Positions 17,679-26,409 of a stretch of DNA of 64,000 bases are shown here, piece after piece. A program made the translations under genes and the position numbers. This DNA is from JAWKSY01 sp041402125 (GTDB taxonomy: Bacteria > Planctomycetota > GCA-002687715 > DRQF01). Positions within the stretch are counted from its first letter, which is position 1, and each line of letters begins with the position of its first letter. The notes below the pieces were generated by a model. It was not told where the DNA came from. It saw nothing but the letters and a program-made list of their open reading frames with translations, and did not search any database. The DNA is taken from NCBI GenBank assembly GCA_041402125.1, contig JAWKSY010000003.1, positions 327,657 through 391,656 on the forward strand, read 5' to 3'.

Positions 17679-19157
17679 ATGAGCGAGGTCCAGGACGGCA
17701 ACGAGTACCGCCAGGTCCGCATCGAGAAGCTCGATCGGCTGCGCGAGATGGGGGTCAATCCCTATCCCGAGCGCTTCGAGCGCAGCCACGACATCGCCGA
17801 CGCCCGCGCCCTCCCCGAGGGGACGGAAGGCGTCGCGATCTCGGGACGCGTCATGACCATGCGCGTGATGGGGAAGCTCAGCTTCATCACCCTGCAGGAC
17901 GCGAGCGGACGGGGCCAGGTCTCCATCCGTCAGGACGACGTCGGCGCCGAGGCCTACAAGATGATCAAGAAGGTCGTCGACCTCGGCGACTTCCTCGGCG
18001 TCCGCGGCAAGACCTACGTCACGAAGACGGGCGAGCCCACGGTCGAGGCGGCGGAGTTCGCCTTCCTCGGCAAGACGCTCCGCCCGCTCCCCGAGAAGTG
18101 GCACGGGATCTCGGACCGCGAGCTCCTCTACCGTCAGCGCTACCTCGACCTCGTGATGAACCGCGAGTCCATGGACCGGTTCCTCCTCCGGAGCCGGCTC
18201 ATCAAGGAGATCCGCAGCTACCTCGAGGACCACGCCTTCGTCGAGGTCGAGACGCCGATCCTCGCCACGAAGGCCTCCGGCGCCGCGGCGCGCCCCTTCG
18301 TCTCGCACCACAACGCGCTCGACATCGACGTCTTCCTCCGCATCGCCCCCGAGACCTACCTGAAGCGCCTCATCGTCGGCGGCTTCGATCGCGTCTTCGA
18401 GTTCGCGCGCTGCTTCCGCAACGAGGGCATGGACCCGTCCCACCTGCAGGACTTCACCATGCTCGAGTACTACGCGGCGTGGTGGAACTACGAGGACAAC
18501 ATGGACTTCACCGAGAAGCTCGTGCAGGAGGTCCTGCGCCGGCTCTTCGGGCGACTCGACATCGAGATCGCGGGTCGCACCATCGACTTCTCGGGACGCT
18601 GGCCGCGCGTCGCCTTCCGCGATCTCCTGCTCGCCGACTGCGGCATCGACATCGACGAGCATCCGGACGCCGACTCGCTGCGCGCGGCGACGGCCGCCCG
18701 CGGCATCGTCATCGAGGGCGCCGAGAAGCTCGGCCGGGGCAACCTCATCGATCAGCTCTACAAGAAGGTGAGCCGCCCCAAGCTGATCCAGCCGACCTTC
18801 CTGACCTGTCACCCCATCGACCTCTCCCCCCTCGCGCGTCGCAACGACGAGAACCCGCTCGTCGCGGATCGCTTCCAGCTCGTCGTGCGCGGCTGGGAGG
18901 TCGTCAACGCCTACTCGGAGCTCGTCGATCCGCTCGACCAGCGGGCCCGACTCGAGGACCAGGCCTCGCTCAAGGCCGGCGGCGACGACGACGCGATGGA
19001 CATGGACGAGGATTACCTCCTCGCGATGGAGCACGGCATGCCGCCGATCTCCGGCTGGGGCATGGGCATCGACCGCTTCTGCGCCCTGCTCACCGACCAG
19101 GAGAATCTCCGCGACGTCGTGCTCTTCCCCCTGATGAAGGAGATCGGCGAGCGCTGA
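17679..19157 (+). CDS. lysS: Lysyl-tRNA synthetase, class II
   Basis: LysRS charges tRNA-Lys. The 492-residue protein has the N-terminal OB-fold anticodon-binding domain (VAISGRVMTMRVMGKLSFIT, residues about 50-150), the linker ending KWHGISDRELLYRQRYLDLV, motif 1 RSRLIKEIRSYLEDHAFVEV, motif 2 FEFARCFRNEGMDPSHLQDF, and motif 3 ISGWGMGIDRFCALLTDQEN. Length and motif order match bacterial LysS. A strong ribosome binding site lies just before the ATG at 17679. It is a single-gene unit closed by a hairpin at 19178-19220. Confidence 0.96.
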   Translation: MSEVQDGNEYRQVRIEKLDRLREMGVNPYPERFERSHDIADARALPEGTEGVAISGRVMTMRVMGKLSFITLQDASGRGQVSIRQDDVGAEAYKMIKKVVDLGDFLGVRGKTYVTKTGEPTVEAAEFAFLGKTLRPLPEKWHGISDRELLYRQRYLDLVMNRESMDRFLLRSRLIKEIRSYLEDHAFVEVETPILATKASGAAARPFVSHHNALDIDVFLRIAPETYLKRLIVGGFDRVFEFARCFRNEGMDPSHLQDFTMLEYYAAWWNYEDNMDFTEKLVQEVLRRLFGRLDIEIAGRTIDFSGRWPRVAFRDLLLADCGIDIDEHPDADSLRAATAARGIVIEGAEKLGRGNLIDQLYKKVSRPKLIQPTFLTCHPIDLSPLARRNDENPLVADRFQLVVRGWEVVNAYSELVDPLDQRARLEDQASLKAGGDDDAMDMDEDYLLAMEHGMPPISGWGMGIDRFCALLTDQENLRDVVLFPLMKEIGER

Positions 19158-19177
19158 TCCCCGGGGCGCCGGAACGA

Positions 19178-19220
19178 CGAGAGCGGCCGCGAACCCCCGG
19201 GGGGTTCGCGGCCGGTCTCG
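19178..19220. terminator. Hairpin terminator after lysS
   Basis: A long inverted repeat centred near 19200 (ggccgcgaaccccc pairing with ggggttcgcggcc, extended by cgaga/tctcg), between the convergent lysS and glycosyltransferase genes, followed on the plus strand by TTTCC. Confidence 0.75.
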
Positions 19221-19241
19221 TTTCCGGAGGACCTCGCGCGA

Positions 19242-22200
19242 TCAGTTGAGCGCGCGGCAGATCTTCTCGACGCAGGCGCCGGCGGCGCCGCGGCTGCGGG
19301 CATGCTCGGTCGCCCGGTCGCGGAGACGGCGGAGCCGCTGGCCCTGCTGGCGAAGCAGCTCGGTCAGCAGCCACTCCAGATCCGCCGCGTCGCGCGCGAC
19401 GGCCGCGACGCCGCGGTCCACGAACCAGTCGGCGCTGCGGGACTCGAGTCCCTCCGCCGGCTCGACGATCAGCAGCGGAGTTCCCGCCGCGAGCGCCTCG
19501 GCCGCGGTGTGGCTGCTCGGACGCGTCACCAGGAGATCGGCCGCGGACAGGAGATCCCGGATGTCGTCGACGCGCGACAGGGCGCTCAGGGTCACCTGAC
19601 GGGGCGCCTTGAGCGCGCGCACGTCCTTGGCGAGATCCTCGCGCCCACCCGTCAGAACGACGAGATTGAAGTTCGCGCCGAGGCCGACGATCCGCTCGAC
19701 CGTCTTCAGCACCGCCGCTCCGTCCTCGCCGGCCGGTCGGTAGAGGACGGTCGGCACGCCGCTGCGACCGCCGAAGTGCCGGCGGGCCGATTCGCGATCG
19801 TGGTCTTCCTCGAAACGACCCAGCACCGGCACGCCCACGACCTCGACCGCCGAGGCCGGCACGCCCGCGCGCAGGAGCTTGAAGCGCACCTTCTCGTTCG
19901 AGACGAGGTACTGATCGACGCCGTCCGCCAGCCAGTACGGCAGGAGGTCCTGGTGCGTCACGACGGCCGTGATCCGCATCCGGAGTCCCTTCTCCCGCTT
20001 CAGCTTCGCGAGGCTCTGCACCGGGAGGTAGTGGGTGAGCACGACCTGGTGCGGCCGCTTCTCGGTGACGAGGGTCTGCAGGCGACCGTCCAGCAGTCGT
20101 CCGAGCTCCTCCTCGACGGAGCTGGTGGCCGGAGCCGGGGCCGCCTCCTCGGTCTCGCCCTCGCTCGCCGCGGCCGGAGCCGCCGGCGCGATGGCGAAGC
20201 TCGACTCCCGCCGCTCGAGCTCGCTGAGGCGGGCGCGCAGATCCTCCGCCCCCACGCCCCTCGCGAGGAACTCCGACAGGTCGAGGAGTCGGACGCGCAG
20301 GTTCTGGTCGACCGACTTGAAGGACTCGAGGATCGCGTCACCGGAGCGGTGGTGTCCGCTCCCGGCCGCCAGCGAGAAGATGAAGACGTCCTTCGGCGGC
20401 CGCAGGAAGGGCATGAGGTCGCGCAGCGTCAGGCGTGGATCGAGCTCGCGCAGCCGTCGGCTGGCGGCCGCGATCTCGTCGGGGCCGGGCGCGGACTTCC
20501 GTCCCCGCTTCGGACCCTCCTCGCCGGCCTCCTCATCGTCCTCGGCCTCGGCGTCGCCGTCGGCGCCTGACTCGTCCTCGCCGTCGTCCGAACGGGCCTC
20601 GGCTTCCTCCTCGGCGCGGGTGCGGCGGCGACGACGGCGGCGGCGGCGACCGCGGCCCCGCGACTCCTCGTCGCCCTCTCCGTCGCCCTCGGCCTCGGCG
20701 TCACCGCCGCGGGACGCGCCCCGACCGGAATCGGCCTCGTCGGCGTCGTCGTCCGCGTCGTCGTCGAGCTCGTGGCCCCGACCGAGTCGCTCCTCGGCCG
20801 CGCTCGGCTCGTCGTCGTCGTCGGAGTCCTCGTCTTCGTCGTCGTCCTCGTCCTCGTCCTCGGACTCGTCGTCCGAGTCATCGTCGTCATCGTCGTCGTC
20901 CGAGTCGTCGTCGTGCGAGTCCTCCTCGTCGGCGTCGTCCTCGTCGTCGTCGGCGTCGTCGGCGTCTTCCTCTTCGGTCTCGAGCTCGTCGTCGTCGCGC
21001 GCCTCGTCCCGGGCCTCGCTCCGCTCGTCGCTCTCGTCGTCGAAGTCGTCGCGCTCGTCGCGCGGATCCTTCTTTGCCACGTCGTCGCCCTCTTCGTCGT
21101 TGGTTTCGTCTCGCGACGGCGGCGCCGCGTCGAGGCCGAGGCTCTCGTGACAGAGATCCTCGACCGCGTTCACGGCCGAACCGATGTCGCGCTTGGCGGC
21201 GCTGGCTCGCGCCCGGCGCCGTTGTTCCTGCAGGGAATCCGCATCGTCGAGCAGGGCGAGGATCGCCCCGGCTCCGCTGCCCTCGAGGTCCTCGTCGAGC
21301 ACGAGGATCCCGCCCTCCTCCACGAGCGGCGCGATGCTCGCCGCGCGCGAGGACGTCACGGCCACCGCGCAGCCCATCGCCATCGCCTCGAGGAGCTCGC
21401 TCTCCGAGGCGCGGCTGTCGGGCGGCGCGACGTAGAGGGCCGCCGCCGAGTAGGCGGTGGCCAGCTCGCGCTGGCTCGGCGAACCGATGATCCGGTAGGA
21501 CGCGGCGAGTCCCGCGTCCTCGAGTCCGGCGCGCAGGGCCTCCTCGTCGTCCACCGCGCCGGCGACCACGAGCACGGCCTCGGGGTGCGCCGCCGCGACG
21601 GCCCGCATGAGGGGAACGGAGGCCAGGACCGTCTCGGCCCGGATCTCCTCGCGCGCGTAGAGCAGCGCGACCTTGCCCTCGAGATCGAAGCGATCACGGA
21701 AGCCCGCCCGGTCGCCGTCCTTCACCCGCTTCGGGTCGAACAGCGAGAGGTCGACGCACTTCGGGATGACCCGGACCGGGCCCTCGAACTGCTCCGAGAC
21801 GAGTTCGGCGCACCAGGCGGAACTCGCGGCCGCGACGTCCGCGTAGCCGAGCATCGTCGAGACGCGCTTCTTGAGCGCGGAGGGCGTCAGCTTCCGATCG
21901 CCGCCGATGCTCGAGACGATGCCCGAGGCGTCCGCCAGCACGCGGAGGATGGCGTTCACGCCGCCTTTCCGCGCCGCCTTCAGCGCGACGGCGGAGAGCG
22001 GGGTCAGGCCTTCCGCGAAGAGGACCTCGACCTCCTGTTCCTTCAGGAACTTCCCGATCGCCTTCGTGATCAGGGCGTCGCGACGCGCCTGCCCGCGGGC
22101 GCCGGGCGCCTCGCGCAGGCGCAGGGCGACGACGCCGTCCTCGTCGATCGAATCGTCGACCTGGGTGGTGATCACCGACACGTCGTGTCCGCGATCCCGG

Positions 22201-22283
22201 AAGGAGCGGACGAGCGTCTCGATGTGTCGTCCCGCCCGCTCGCGAGCGGGAAAGACGTGGTCGAACGAGAAGCAGATCTTCAT
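19242..22283 (-). CDS. Two-headed glycosyltransferase: GT4-like plus MGDG-synthase/MurG-like domains joined by an acidic linker
   Basis: A 1013-residue protein. Residues 1-370 are a GT-B glycosyltransferase of GT4 type: KICFSFDHVFPARERAGRHI at the start, VIPKCVDLSLFDPKRV, and a UDP/GDP-sugar domain with ASESELLEAMAMGCAVAVTS. Residues about 388-600 are disordered: a run of Asp/Glu/Ser (more than 100 acidic residues) containing one block of consecutive arginines near residue 548. Residues about 620-1013 are a second GT-B fold: FIFSLAAGSGHHRSGDAIL matches the N-terminal signature of monogalactosyldiacylglycerol synthases and GT28, with VLTHYLPVQSLAKLK, VVTHQDLLPYWLADGVDQYL (family: VVTDxxxHxxWxxxxxDxYxV), and the C-terminal LLVTRPSSHTAAEALAAGTP (family: KPGGxTxxEAL). 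The start ATG 22283 gives the normal GT4 N-terminus. Acceptor, sugar and order of action are unknown; glycolipid synthesis is plausible. Confidence 0.85.
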   Translation of the reverse strand: MKICFSFDHVFPARERAGRHIETLVRSFRDRGHDVSVITTQVDDSIDEDGVVALRLREAPGARGQARRDALITKAIGKFLKEQEVEVLFAEGLTPLSAVALKAARKGGVNAILRVLADASGIVSSIGGDRKLTPSALKKRVSTMLGYADVAAASSAWCAELVSEQFEGPVRVIPKCVDLSLFDPKRVKDGDRAGFRDRFDLEGKVALLYAREEIRAETVLASVPLMRAVAAAHPEAVLVVAGAVDDEEALRAGLEDAGLAASYRIIGSPSQRELATAYSAAALYVAPPDSRASESELLEAMAMGCAVAVTSSRAASIAPLVEEGGILVLDEDLEGSGAGAILALLDDADSLQEQRRRARASAAKRDIGSAVNAVEDLCHESLGLDAAPPSRDETNDEEGDDVAKKDPRDERDDFDDESDERSEARDEARDDDELETEEEDADDADDDEDDADEEDSHDDDSDDDDDDDDSDDESEDEDEDDDEDEDSDDDDEPSAAEERLGRGHELDDDADDDADEADSGRGASRGGDAEAEGDGEGDEESRGRGRRRRRRRRRTRAEEEAEARSDDGEDESGADGDAEAEDDEEAGEEGPKRGRKSAPGPDEIAAASRRLRELDPRLTLRDLMPFLRPPKDVFIFSLAAGSGHHRSGDAILESFKSVDQNLRVRLLDLSEFLARGVGAEDLRARLSELERRESSFAIAPAAPAAASEGETEEAAPAPATSSVEEELGRLLDGRLQTLVTEKRPHQVVLTHYLPVQSLAKLKREKGLRMRITAVVTHQDLLPYWLADGVDQYLVSNEKVRFKLLRAGVPASAVEVVGVPVLGRFEEDHDRESARRHFGGRSGVPTVLYRPAGEDGAAVLKTVERIVGLGANFNLVVLTGGREDLAKDVRALKAPRQVTLSALSRVDDIRDLLSAADLLVTRPSSHTAAEALAAGTPLLIVEPAEGLESRSADWFVDRGVAAVARDAADLEWLLTELLRQQGQRLRRLRDRATEHARSRGAAGACVEKICRALN

Positions 22284-22908
22284 CGCGGCGTTCCTCACGC
22301 GCGGTCGCTCCTCGGGAGCCGACCGCCTCGTCCGTCCGGACGCGCGACGCGAGCGCGGATGCGCCCCGGACAGACCCCGCGCCGCCCGGGCCGGGCGGGA
22401 TGTCCGCCGCCGGGTCCTTCGTGACCCGGCTGATGTTTCCGTGCGATGCCCTCGGCGGGCGCTTCGCGCGGCTGGTCGTCGTCGCTTCCGGAGGACCTGG
22501 TCCTCCTGTCTCCCCTCGCGCCCGCCGGTCGAGACCTCCGGGACGGCGCATCGCGCCGCCGGGCGGGTCCTTCCCGTCGATAGACCGCGAGGTCGCGGTC
22601 GCCGAGTGCGGAGGAAAGGCCGTCGCGATCCGCGCCTTCGGGCGGACTCGCGTCGGGCGGCACCCGTGCCGCGTCTCCCGATCGTCCCCGAGCGAGGCTC
22701 GGTCCCGATCCCGGACGCCGGCACGGAGGCCATCTCGGCCCCTCGATCTCGGCCCCTCCGATCCCGCCTCGGGCGGGATCCGCAGCTCCGTCTCCGCGCC
22801 GGGGATCCCGATCGCCTCGCGATCGCATCCCTCCGGTGGGCGGGTCCTTCCGGCCGACCGGTCGAGCCCCCGAAGTTCTTGGGGGCACTCGCTTTCGGAG
22901 TCGGAGCG
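22284..22908. other. 625-base stretch without a convincing gene
   Basis: Lies upstream of the two-headed glycosyltransferase and downstream of the FHA-pseudokinase gene. Open frames on both strands here are Arg/Pro/Gly-rich, without motifs, and use no start with a Shine-Dalgarno. Short local inverted repeats occur (for example gatcccgcctcgggcgggatc near 22756-22780 and gatcgcctcgcgatcgcatc near 22810), so part could be structured leader or terminator RNA. I see no RNA gene I can name. Confidence 0.5.
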
Positions 22909-24282
22909 TCAGATCTTAAACAGATACTTCCGGAGGAACCAGAACAAGATCGCGTTGAGCACCAAGAACATCCCGAAGAGGATGCCCCAGACCTTCATCC
23001 GGAAGCCCATCGAGCGCTGAGGCGTCGAGGGGCGCTCCCCCAGCTCGCGCTCCTTGGCCTCGAGGCGCATCGGTTCGCCCTTCCGCTCGGGCCGTTCCTC
23101 GGCCCGGGTCCGGATCTCCCGGAGGCGGCGGCGGATCGCGACGAGGTCTTCGGGGCGGTCCGACGGCGAGGGGGCGAGCATCTCGGCCATGAGCTCGGCG
23201 AGGTCCTCGACCAGCCCCGGTCGCCGCTCCCGGGGCGACTTGTAGATGCCCTTCAGGGCGCGCTCGGCGATCGCCGCGTGGGTCCGGCCGTCCGCCGTCG
23301 GCAGACCGAGCAGGGCGGCGTGGGCCACCGCGCCGAGGCCGAAGACGTCGCTCCGGCGACCGAAGACGCCGTCGGCGCTGAAGGCCTCGGGCGGGAGGGC
23401 GTTCAGGGCCTTCGCGTCGCCTTCGGGCGAGCGCTCGAGCAGCCCGATCGGCAGCCCGGGCCAGGCCACGATCAGGCGGCCCCCGTCGCCGAAGCGGACG
23501 CGCTCGGGACGGAGCCCCCACAGCCGCAGCCCCTTCTCGTGGGCCCGATCGATCAGGTCGAGGAGCTGGAGGAGGACGTCGACCGACTCCTTCTGACCGA
23601 GCCGCTTCTCGGCGTCGATGCGGTCCTGGAGGCTGGTCGGCCCGGTGCGGGACTCGACGATCAGCGCCCCCTCGCCCTCGACGATCCGGAGCTCCGCGCG
23701 GGCTGCATCCGCGCCCTCGAGCTCCTTCCAGTCGCGAAGGGACTCCTCGATCCAGGTCCGGAAGCGGGGCTCGTCCCACCAGAGGGAGTCGATGCGCGTC
23801 AGCTCGCCCTCGCGTCCGTCGTCGAAGCGGAGGGCCCACCGCTCGCCGAAGAGCCCGCGCGTGAGCTCGGCGCCCGTCTTCGCGCCCTCGATCCGCGGGA
23901 CCCGGGACATCGATCCGGTGAGCGGCGCGGCGGCGACCCCGCTCCCCTCCTCCGCGGTTGCCTCCGAGGTCGGAGCCGCCGCGGGGGCGGGACTCGCGGC
24001 GTCTCCGAGGAAGGTGAGCGTCGCCGGTCCGACCCGGAAATCGTCGCCGCGCGCGAGGACCACCCGCGCGATCCGATCGTCGCCGACCCAGGTCCCGTTG
24101 CCCGATCCGAGATCCTCGAGGACCCAGTGCTCGCCCCGGAGCGCCAGGCGGGCGTGCTGGCGCGAGACGGAGGGATCGTCGATCCGGATGTCGACGCCTT
24201 CCTCCCGGCCGACGACCAGCTCCCGGCCCTCGGCGTGGACGCGCTCGAAGCGCCCGTCCTGCTGGACGATGAACTCCGGCAT
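22909..24282 (-). CDS. FHA domain - pseudokinase - membrane anchor protein
   Basis: A 457-residue protein. The N-terminal FHA domain (residues about 18-90) is intact: LVVGREEGVDIRIDDPSVSR then QHARL and GSGNGTWVGDD, the phosphothreonine-binding residues (GR, SxxH-like, NG). After a Pro/Ala/Thr linker comes a kinase-like region (about 150-400) in which the active-site motifs are lost: HRDxKPxN appears as LRPERVRF, DFG as AWPGL, and no Gly-rich loop or VAIK lysine is seen, yet the C-lobe pattern RSDVFGLGAVAHAALLGLPT and DRPEDLVAIRRRL remains. One membrane helix (GILFGMFLVLNAILFWFLRK) ends the protein, placing both domains in the cytoplasm. It probably reads phosphorylation made by true kinases such as those elsewhere in this window. 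Confidence 0.85.
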   Translation of the reverse strand: MPEFIVQQDGRFERVHAEGRELVVGREEGVDIRIDDPSVSRQHARLALRGEHWVLEDLGSGNGTWVGDDRIARVVLARGDDFRVGPATLTFLGDAASPAPAAAPTSEATAEEGSGVAAAPLTGSMSRVPRIEGAKTGAELTRGLFGERWALRFDDGREGELTRIDSLWWDEPRFRTWIEESLRDWKELEGADAARAELRIVEGEGALIVESRTGPTSLQDRIDAEKRLGQKESVDVLLQLLDLIDRAHEKGLRLWGLRPERVRFGDGGRLIVAWPGLPIGLLERSPEGDAKALNALPPEAFSADGVFGRRSDVFGLGAVAHAALLGLPTADGRTHAAIAERALKGIYKSPRERRPGLVEDLAELMAEMLAPSPSDRPEDLVAIRRRLREIRTRAEERPERKGEPMRLEAKERELGERPSTPQRSMGFRMKVWGILFGMFLVLNAILFWFLRKYLFKI

Positions 24283-24466
24283 CCCCTCGTCTCCTCGTCG
24301 CGAACTCGCCCGGATACTCCCGCGCGGAGAATCTACCCCGTCGGGCTCCCCCTCGGAAGGCGGCGCCGGGAGCCGGCGCCCGACCCTTCCCGCGCGGCGG
24401 CTCATTCGACATCCTGACCCTCGGAACGTCCTCCTCTCCGCGAGGATGGCCGGACGGAGGAGCCCC

Positions 24467-25486
24467 GTGTCCCACGCCTCGCGAATCGCGCCCATCCGCC
24501 TCGCCTCGGCCCTCCGGACGGCGTTCGTCGTCCTCGTCCTCGCCGCGGGGGCCCGCGCCGGCGGCCAGGACGGTCCCGCGCCCGACGTGGCCGCGCTCAT
24601 CGCCAAGCTGGGCCACTCCGAGTTCGAGATCCGCGAGGAGGCCACGACCGCCCTGATCGCCCTCGGCGAGCGCAGCCGTCCCGCCCTGGAGACGGCGCTC
24701 GAGTCGGCCGACCTCGAGACGCGACTCCGCATCGAGGCGATCCTCCGTCTCCTTCCGGTCGAGACCGAGTCGTCGACGACGAGTCTCGAGCCGCAGCGCG
24801 TCACCCTGCAGGTCACGGAGCGCCCCCTCGGGGAGGTCGTCACCCGTCTCGAGCGCGACACCTCGGTGCGCTTCCATCGCCCGCTCCAGGTGCCCGAGGA
24901 TCGACCGGTGACGCTCGCCCTGTCGGACATGCCCCTGCTCGAGGCGCTCGATGTCGTCTCGGAGGCGATCGGCTCGCGCTGGGTCCGCGACTACGGAACG
25001 GACCTCATCCGCTTCGTCCAGAACCCGGGGGCCCGCCCGATCTGCCGCTACTTCGGCCCCGTGCGCGTCGCCTTCACCGGCGTGAGCCGCAACGCGAGCC
25101 TCCAGTTCGGCATCGGCCGGACCGAGCAGTGCCTTCTCCAGGGGCAGATCGACCTCGAGCCGGGATGTCGCGTGCTCGGGATCTGGTCTCCGCCCGCCCT
25201 GACGGAGGTCCGCGACGATCGCGAGACCGACCTCCGGCCCGAGACGCCGCCGATCGAGCAGTTCACGACCGCGCGCGACCGGATGAGCTTCCACTTCTCC
25301 TTCGGGCTGCGGGCGCCGGCGAAGGAGGCGGAGTCGATCCGACGTCTCGCCGGGCGGCTGCGTCTCGCGATCGCGACGAGCTACCAGGTCGTGGAGTTCG
25401 ACTGCCGACAGGAGAGGGTCCGTTCCGAGGGGAAGACGACCGTCCGGCTGGCCTCGAACAGCCGCTGCGCGGCGCCGAGCGGATGA
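24467..25486 (+). CDS. Secreted HEAT-repeat protein, N-terminal part (frameshifted)
   Basis: 339 residues before the stop at 25484-25486. Signal peptide at residues 1-27 (LRTAFVVLVLAAGARA), then one HEAT-type helix pair, DVAALIAKLGHSEFEIREEA with TTALIALGERSRPALETALE, then a region PQRVTLQVTERPLGEVVTRL and TLALSDMPLLEALDVVSEAI resembling the secretin/TonB short N-terminal (STN-like) module seen after HEAT repeats in planctomycete exported proteins, then beta-rich sequence. GTG 24467 is chosen because GGAGGAG sits 4 bases before it. Near 25448-25453 an extra G would join this frame to the next one and read VRLGLEQPLRGAERMIVVEI across the junction, so 24467-25752 is probably one gene. Function unknown. 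Confidence 0.75.
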   Translation: MSHASRIAPIRLASALRTAFVVLVLAAGARAGGQDGPAPDVAALIAKLGHSEFEIREEATTALIALGERSRPALETALESADLETRLRIEAILRLLPVETESSTTSLEPQRVTLQVTERPLGEVVTRLERDTSVRFHRPLQVPEDRPVTLALSDMPLLEALDVVSEAIGSRWVRDYGTDLIRFVQNPGARPICRYFGPVRVAFTGVSRNASLQFGIGRTEQCLLQGQIDLEPGCRVLGIWSPPALTEVRDDRETDLRPETPPIEQFTTARDRMSFHFSFGLRAPAKEAESIRRLAGRLRLAIATSYQVVEFDCRQERVRSEGKTTVRLASNSRCAAPSG

Positions 25487-25752
25487 TCGTCGTCGAGATC
25501 GAGCGCGAACCGATCGCGGCCGACCGTCTCGCGACGCGGACCGTCGCCGACGAGGAGGTCGTCTTCCTCGATCCCGACGGGGTCGAGATCGAGGCCCTGG
25601 CCCGCCCCATGCGGGGCAGCCGCGCCGAGGCCCAGGTGCTGACCTTCCGCTTTCCCAAGGATCGCGAGCCGGCTCGGCTCCGCGCCCGCGTCCTGACGGG
25701 CGCGAAGGAGGAGGCGATCGACTTCAGCTTCGAGGACGTGCCGCTGCCCTGA
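25483..25752 (+). CDS. C-terminal part of the HEAT-repeat protein, or small overlapping gene
   Basis: 89 residues from the ATG overlapping the previous stop (ATGA), starting MIVVEIEREPIAADRLATRT. It is beta-rich, with no signal peptide and no motif of its own, and reads as the natural continuation of the preceding exported protein (alternating hydrophobic strands, ending in SFEDVPLP). Two readings remain: a frameshifted single gene (favoured) or a coupled second gene. Confidence 0.55.
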   Translation: MIVVEIEREPIAADRLATRTVADEEVVFLDPDGVEIEALARPMRGSRAEAQVLTFRFPKDREPARLRARVLTGAKEEAIDFSFEDVPLP

Positions 25753-25817
25753 CGCCGGACGCGGCCCGGCGCGGGGAAGACCTCAGGGATCCGGAACGGG
25801 CGCGGACGGAGCGGGAG

Positions 25818-26258
25818 TCAGCTCTTGCGCGCTTCGGCCTCGGCGACCGGCTCACCGTCGTCGATCGAACGGCGGTCGCCGTAGGTCTTGTCGACGGGAT
25901 ACCAGAACTCCACACGGCCCTCGCCGAGGCGCCAGGTGTAGAAGACGATCCGCGCCGCGCGCTCGCCGTAGAACTTGACGATGCCGCGCGAGGCGTCCTC
26001 GACCTCGCCGCCGAGTTCGGAGAGCTCGCGCTCGCAGGTCGCGGCCTTCTCCTTCAGGGCGATGATCTTCTCGCGGTGCTCCGCGATCCGATCCTCGGAC
26101 GGCGCCTCCGAGCTCTGCTCGGCGAGGAGCTCGATCTCGAAGATCGCGCGCTCGTGCCGACGGATGAGCGTCGAGCAGGCCTTGACGTCCATCACGATCC
26201 GCCGGACGAGGGGGAGCATCCGGGTGATCTCGTCGGGAGTGAAGATCTTGCCCTTCAT
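25818..26258 (-). CDS. DUF2203 family protein
   Basis: A 146-residue protein matching DUF2203: KIFTPDEITRMLPLVRRIVM at the N-terminus (family: FTxxEANxxLPxVRxIV), a long central coiled-coil helix (about 35-90) with Glu/Lys heptads, then GIVKFYGERAARIVFYTWRL and GEGRVEFWYP (family: VxLCWRLGExxVxFWH). A small cytoplasmic protein of unknown function. The last 20 residues are acidic and not part of the family. Stands alone, with the reverse-oriented HEAT gene ending 65 bases away. Confidence 0.85.
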   Translation of the reverse strand: MKGKIFTPDEITRMLPLVRRIVMDVKACSTLIRRHERAIFEIELLAEQSSEAPSEDRIAEHREKIIALKEKAATCERELSELGGEVEDASRGIVKFYGERAARIVFYTWRLGEGRVEFWYPVDKTYGDRRSIDDGEPVAEAEARKS

Positions 26259-26409
26259 GGTGCGTCCGGAGCTTCTCGTCTTACCGCGGATGGCCAGGAT
26301 CGGACGACGGACACGGAGAAGTCCCGGACCGCCCTCGACCGGAGGTCAGTGTAATGACGCCGGGTGGCGAATTCAACGAAGGCGAAGGGAGCGCGGGCTC
26401 ACCGCATCT

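Noticed and set aside
20000..21150. Long open frames on the plus strand opposite the acidic linker, giving Ser/Val/Arg-rich proteins
   Set aside because: They are the complement of Asp/Glu codons (gac/gag read as gtc/ctc and tcg) and have no start with a ribosome binding site or recognisable domain; the minus-strand glycosyltransferase explains the region.
24283..24466. Earlier ATG start at 24446 for the HEAT protein
   Set aside because: No ribosome binding site precedes it, whereas GGAGGAG sits at the right distance before GTG 24467, which also starts closer to the signal peptide.
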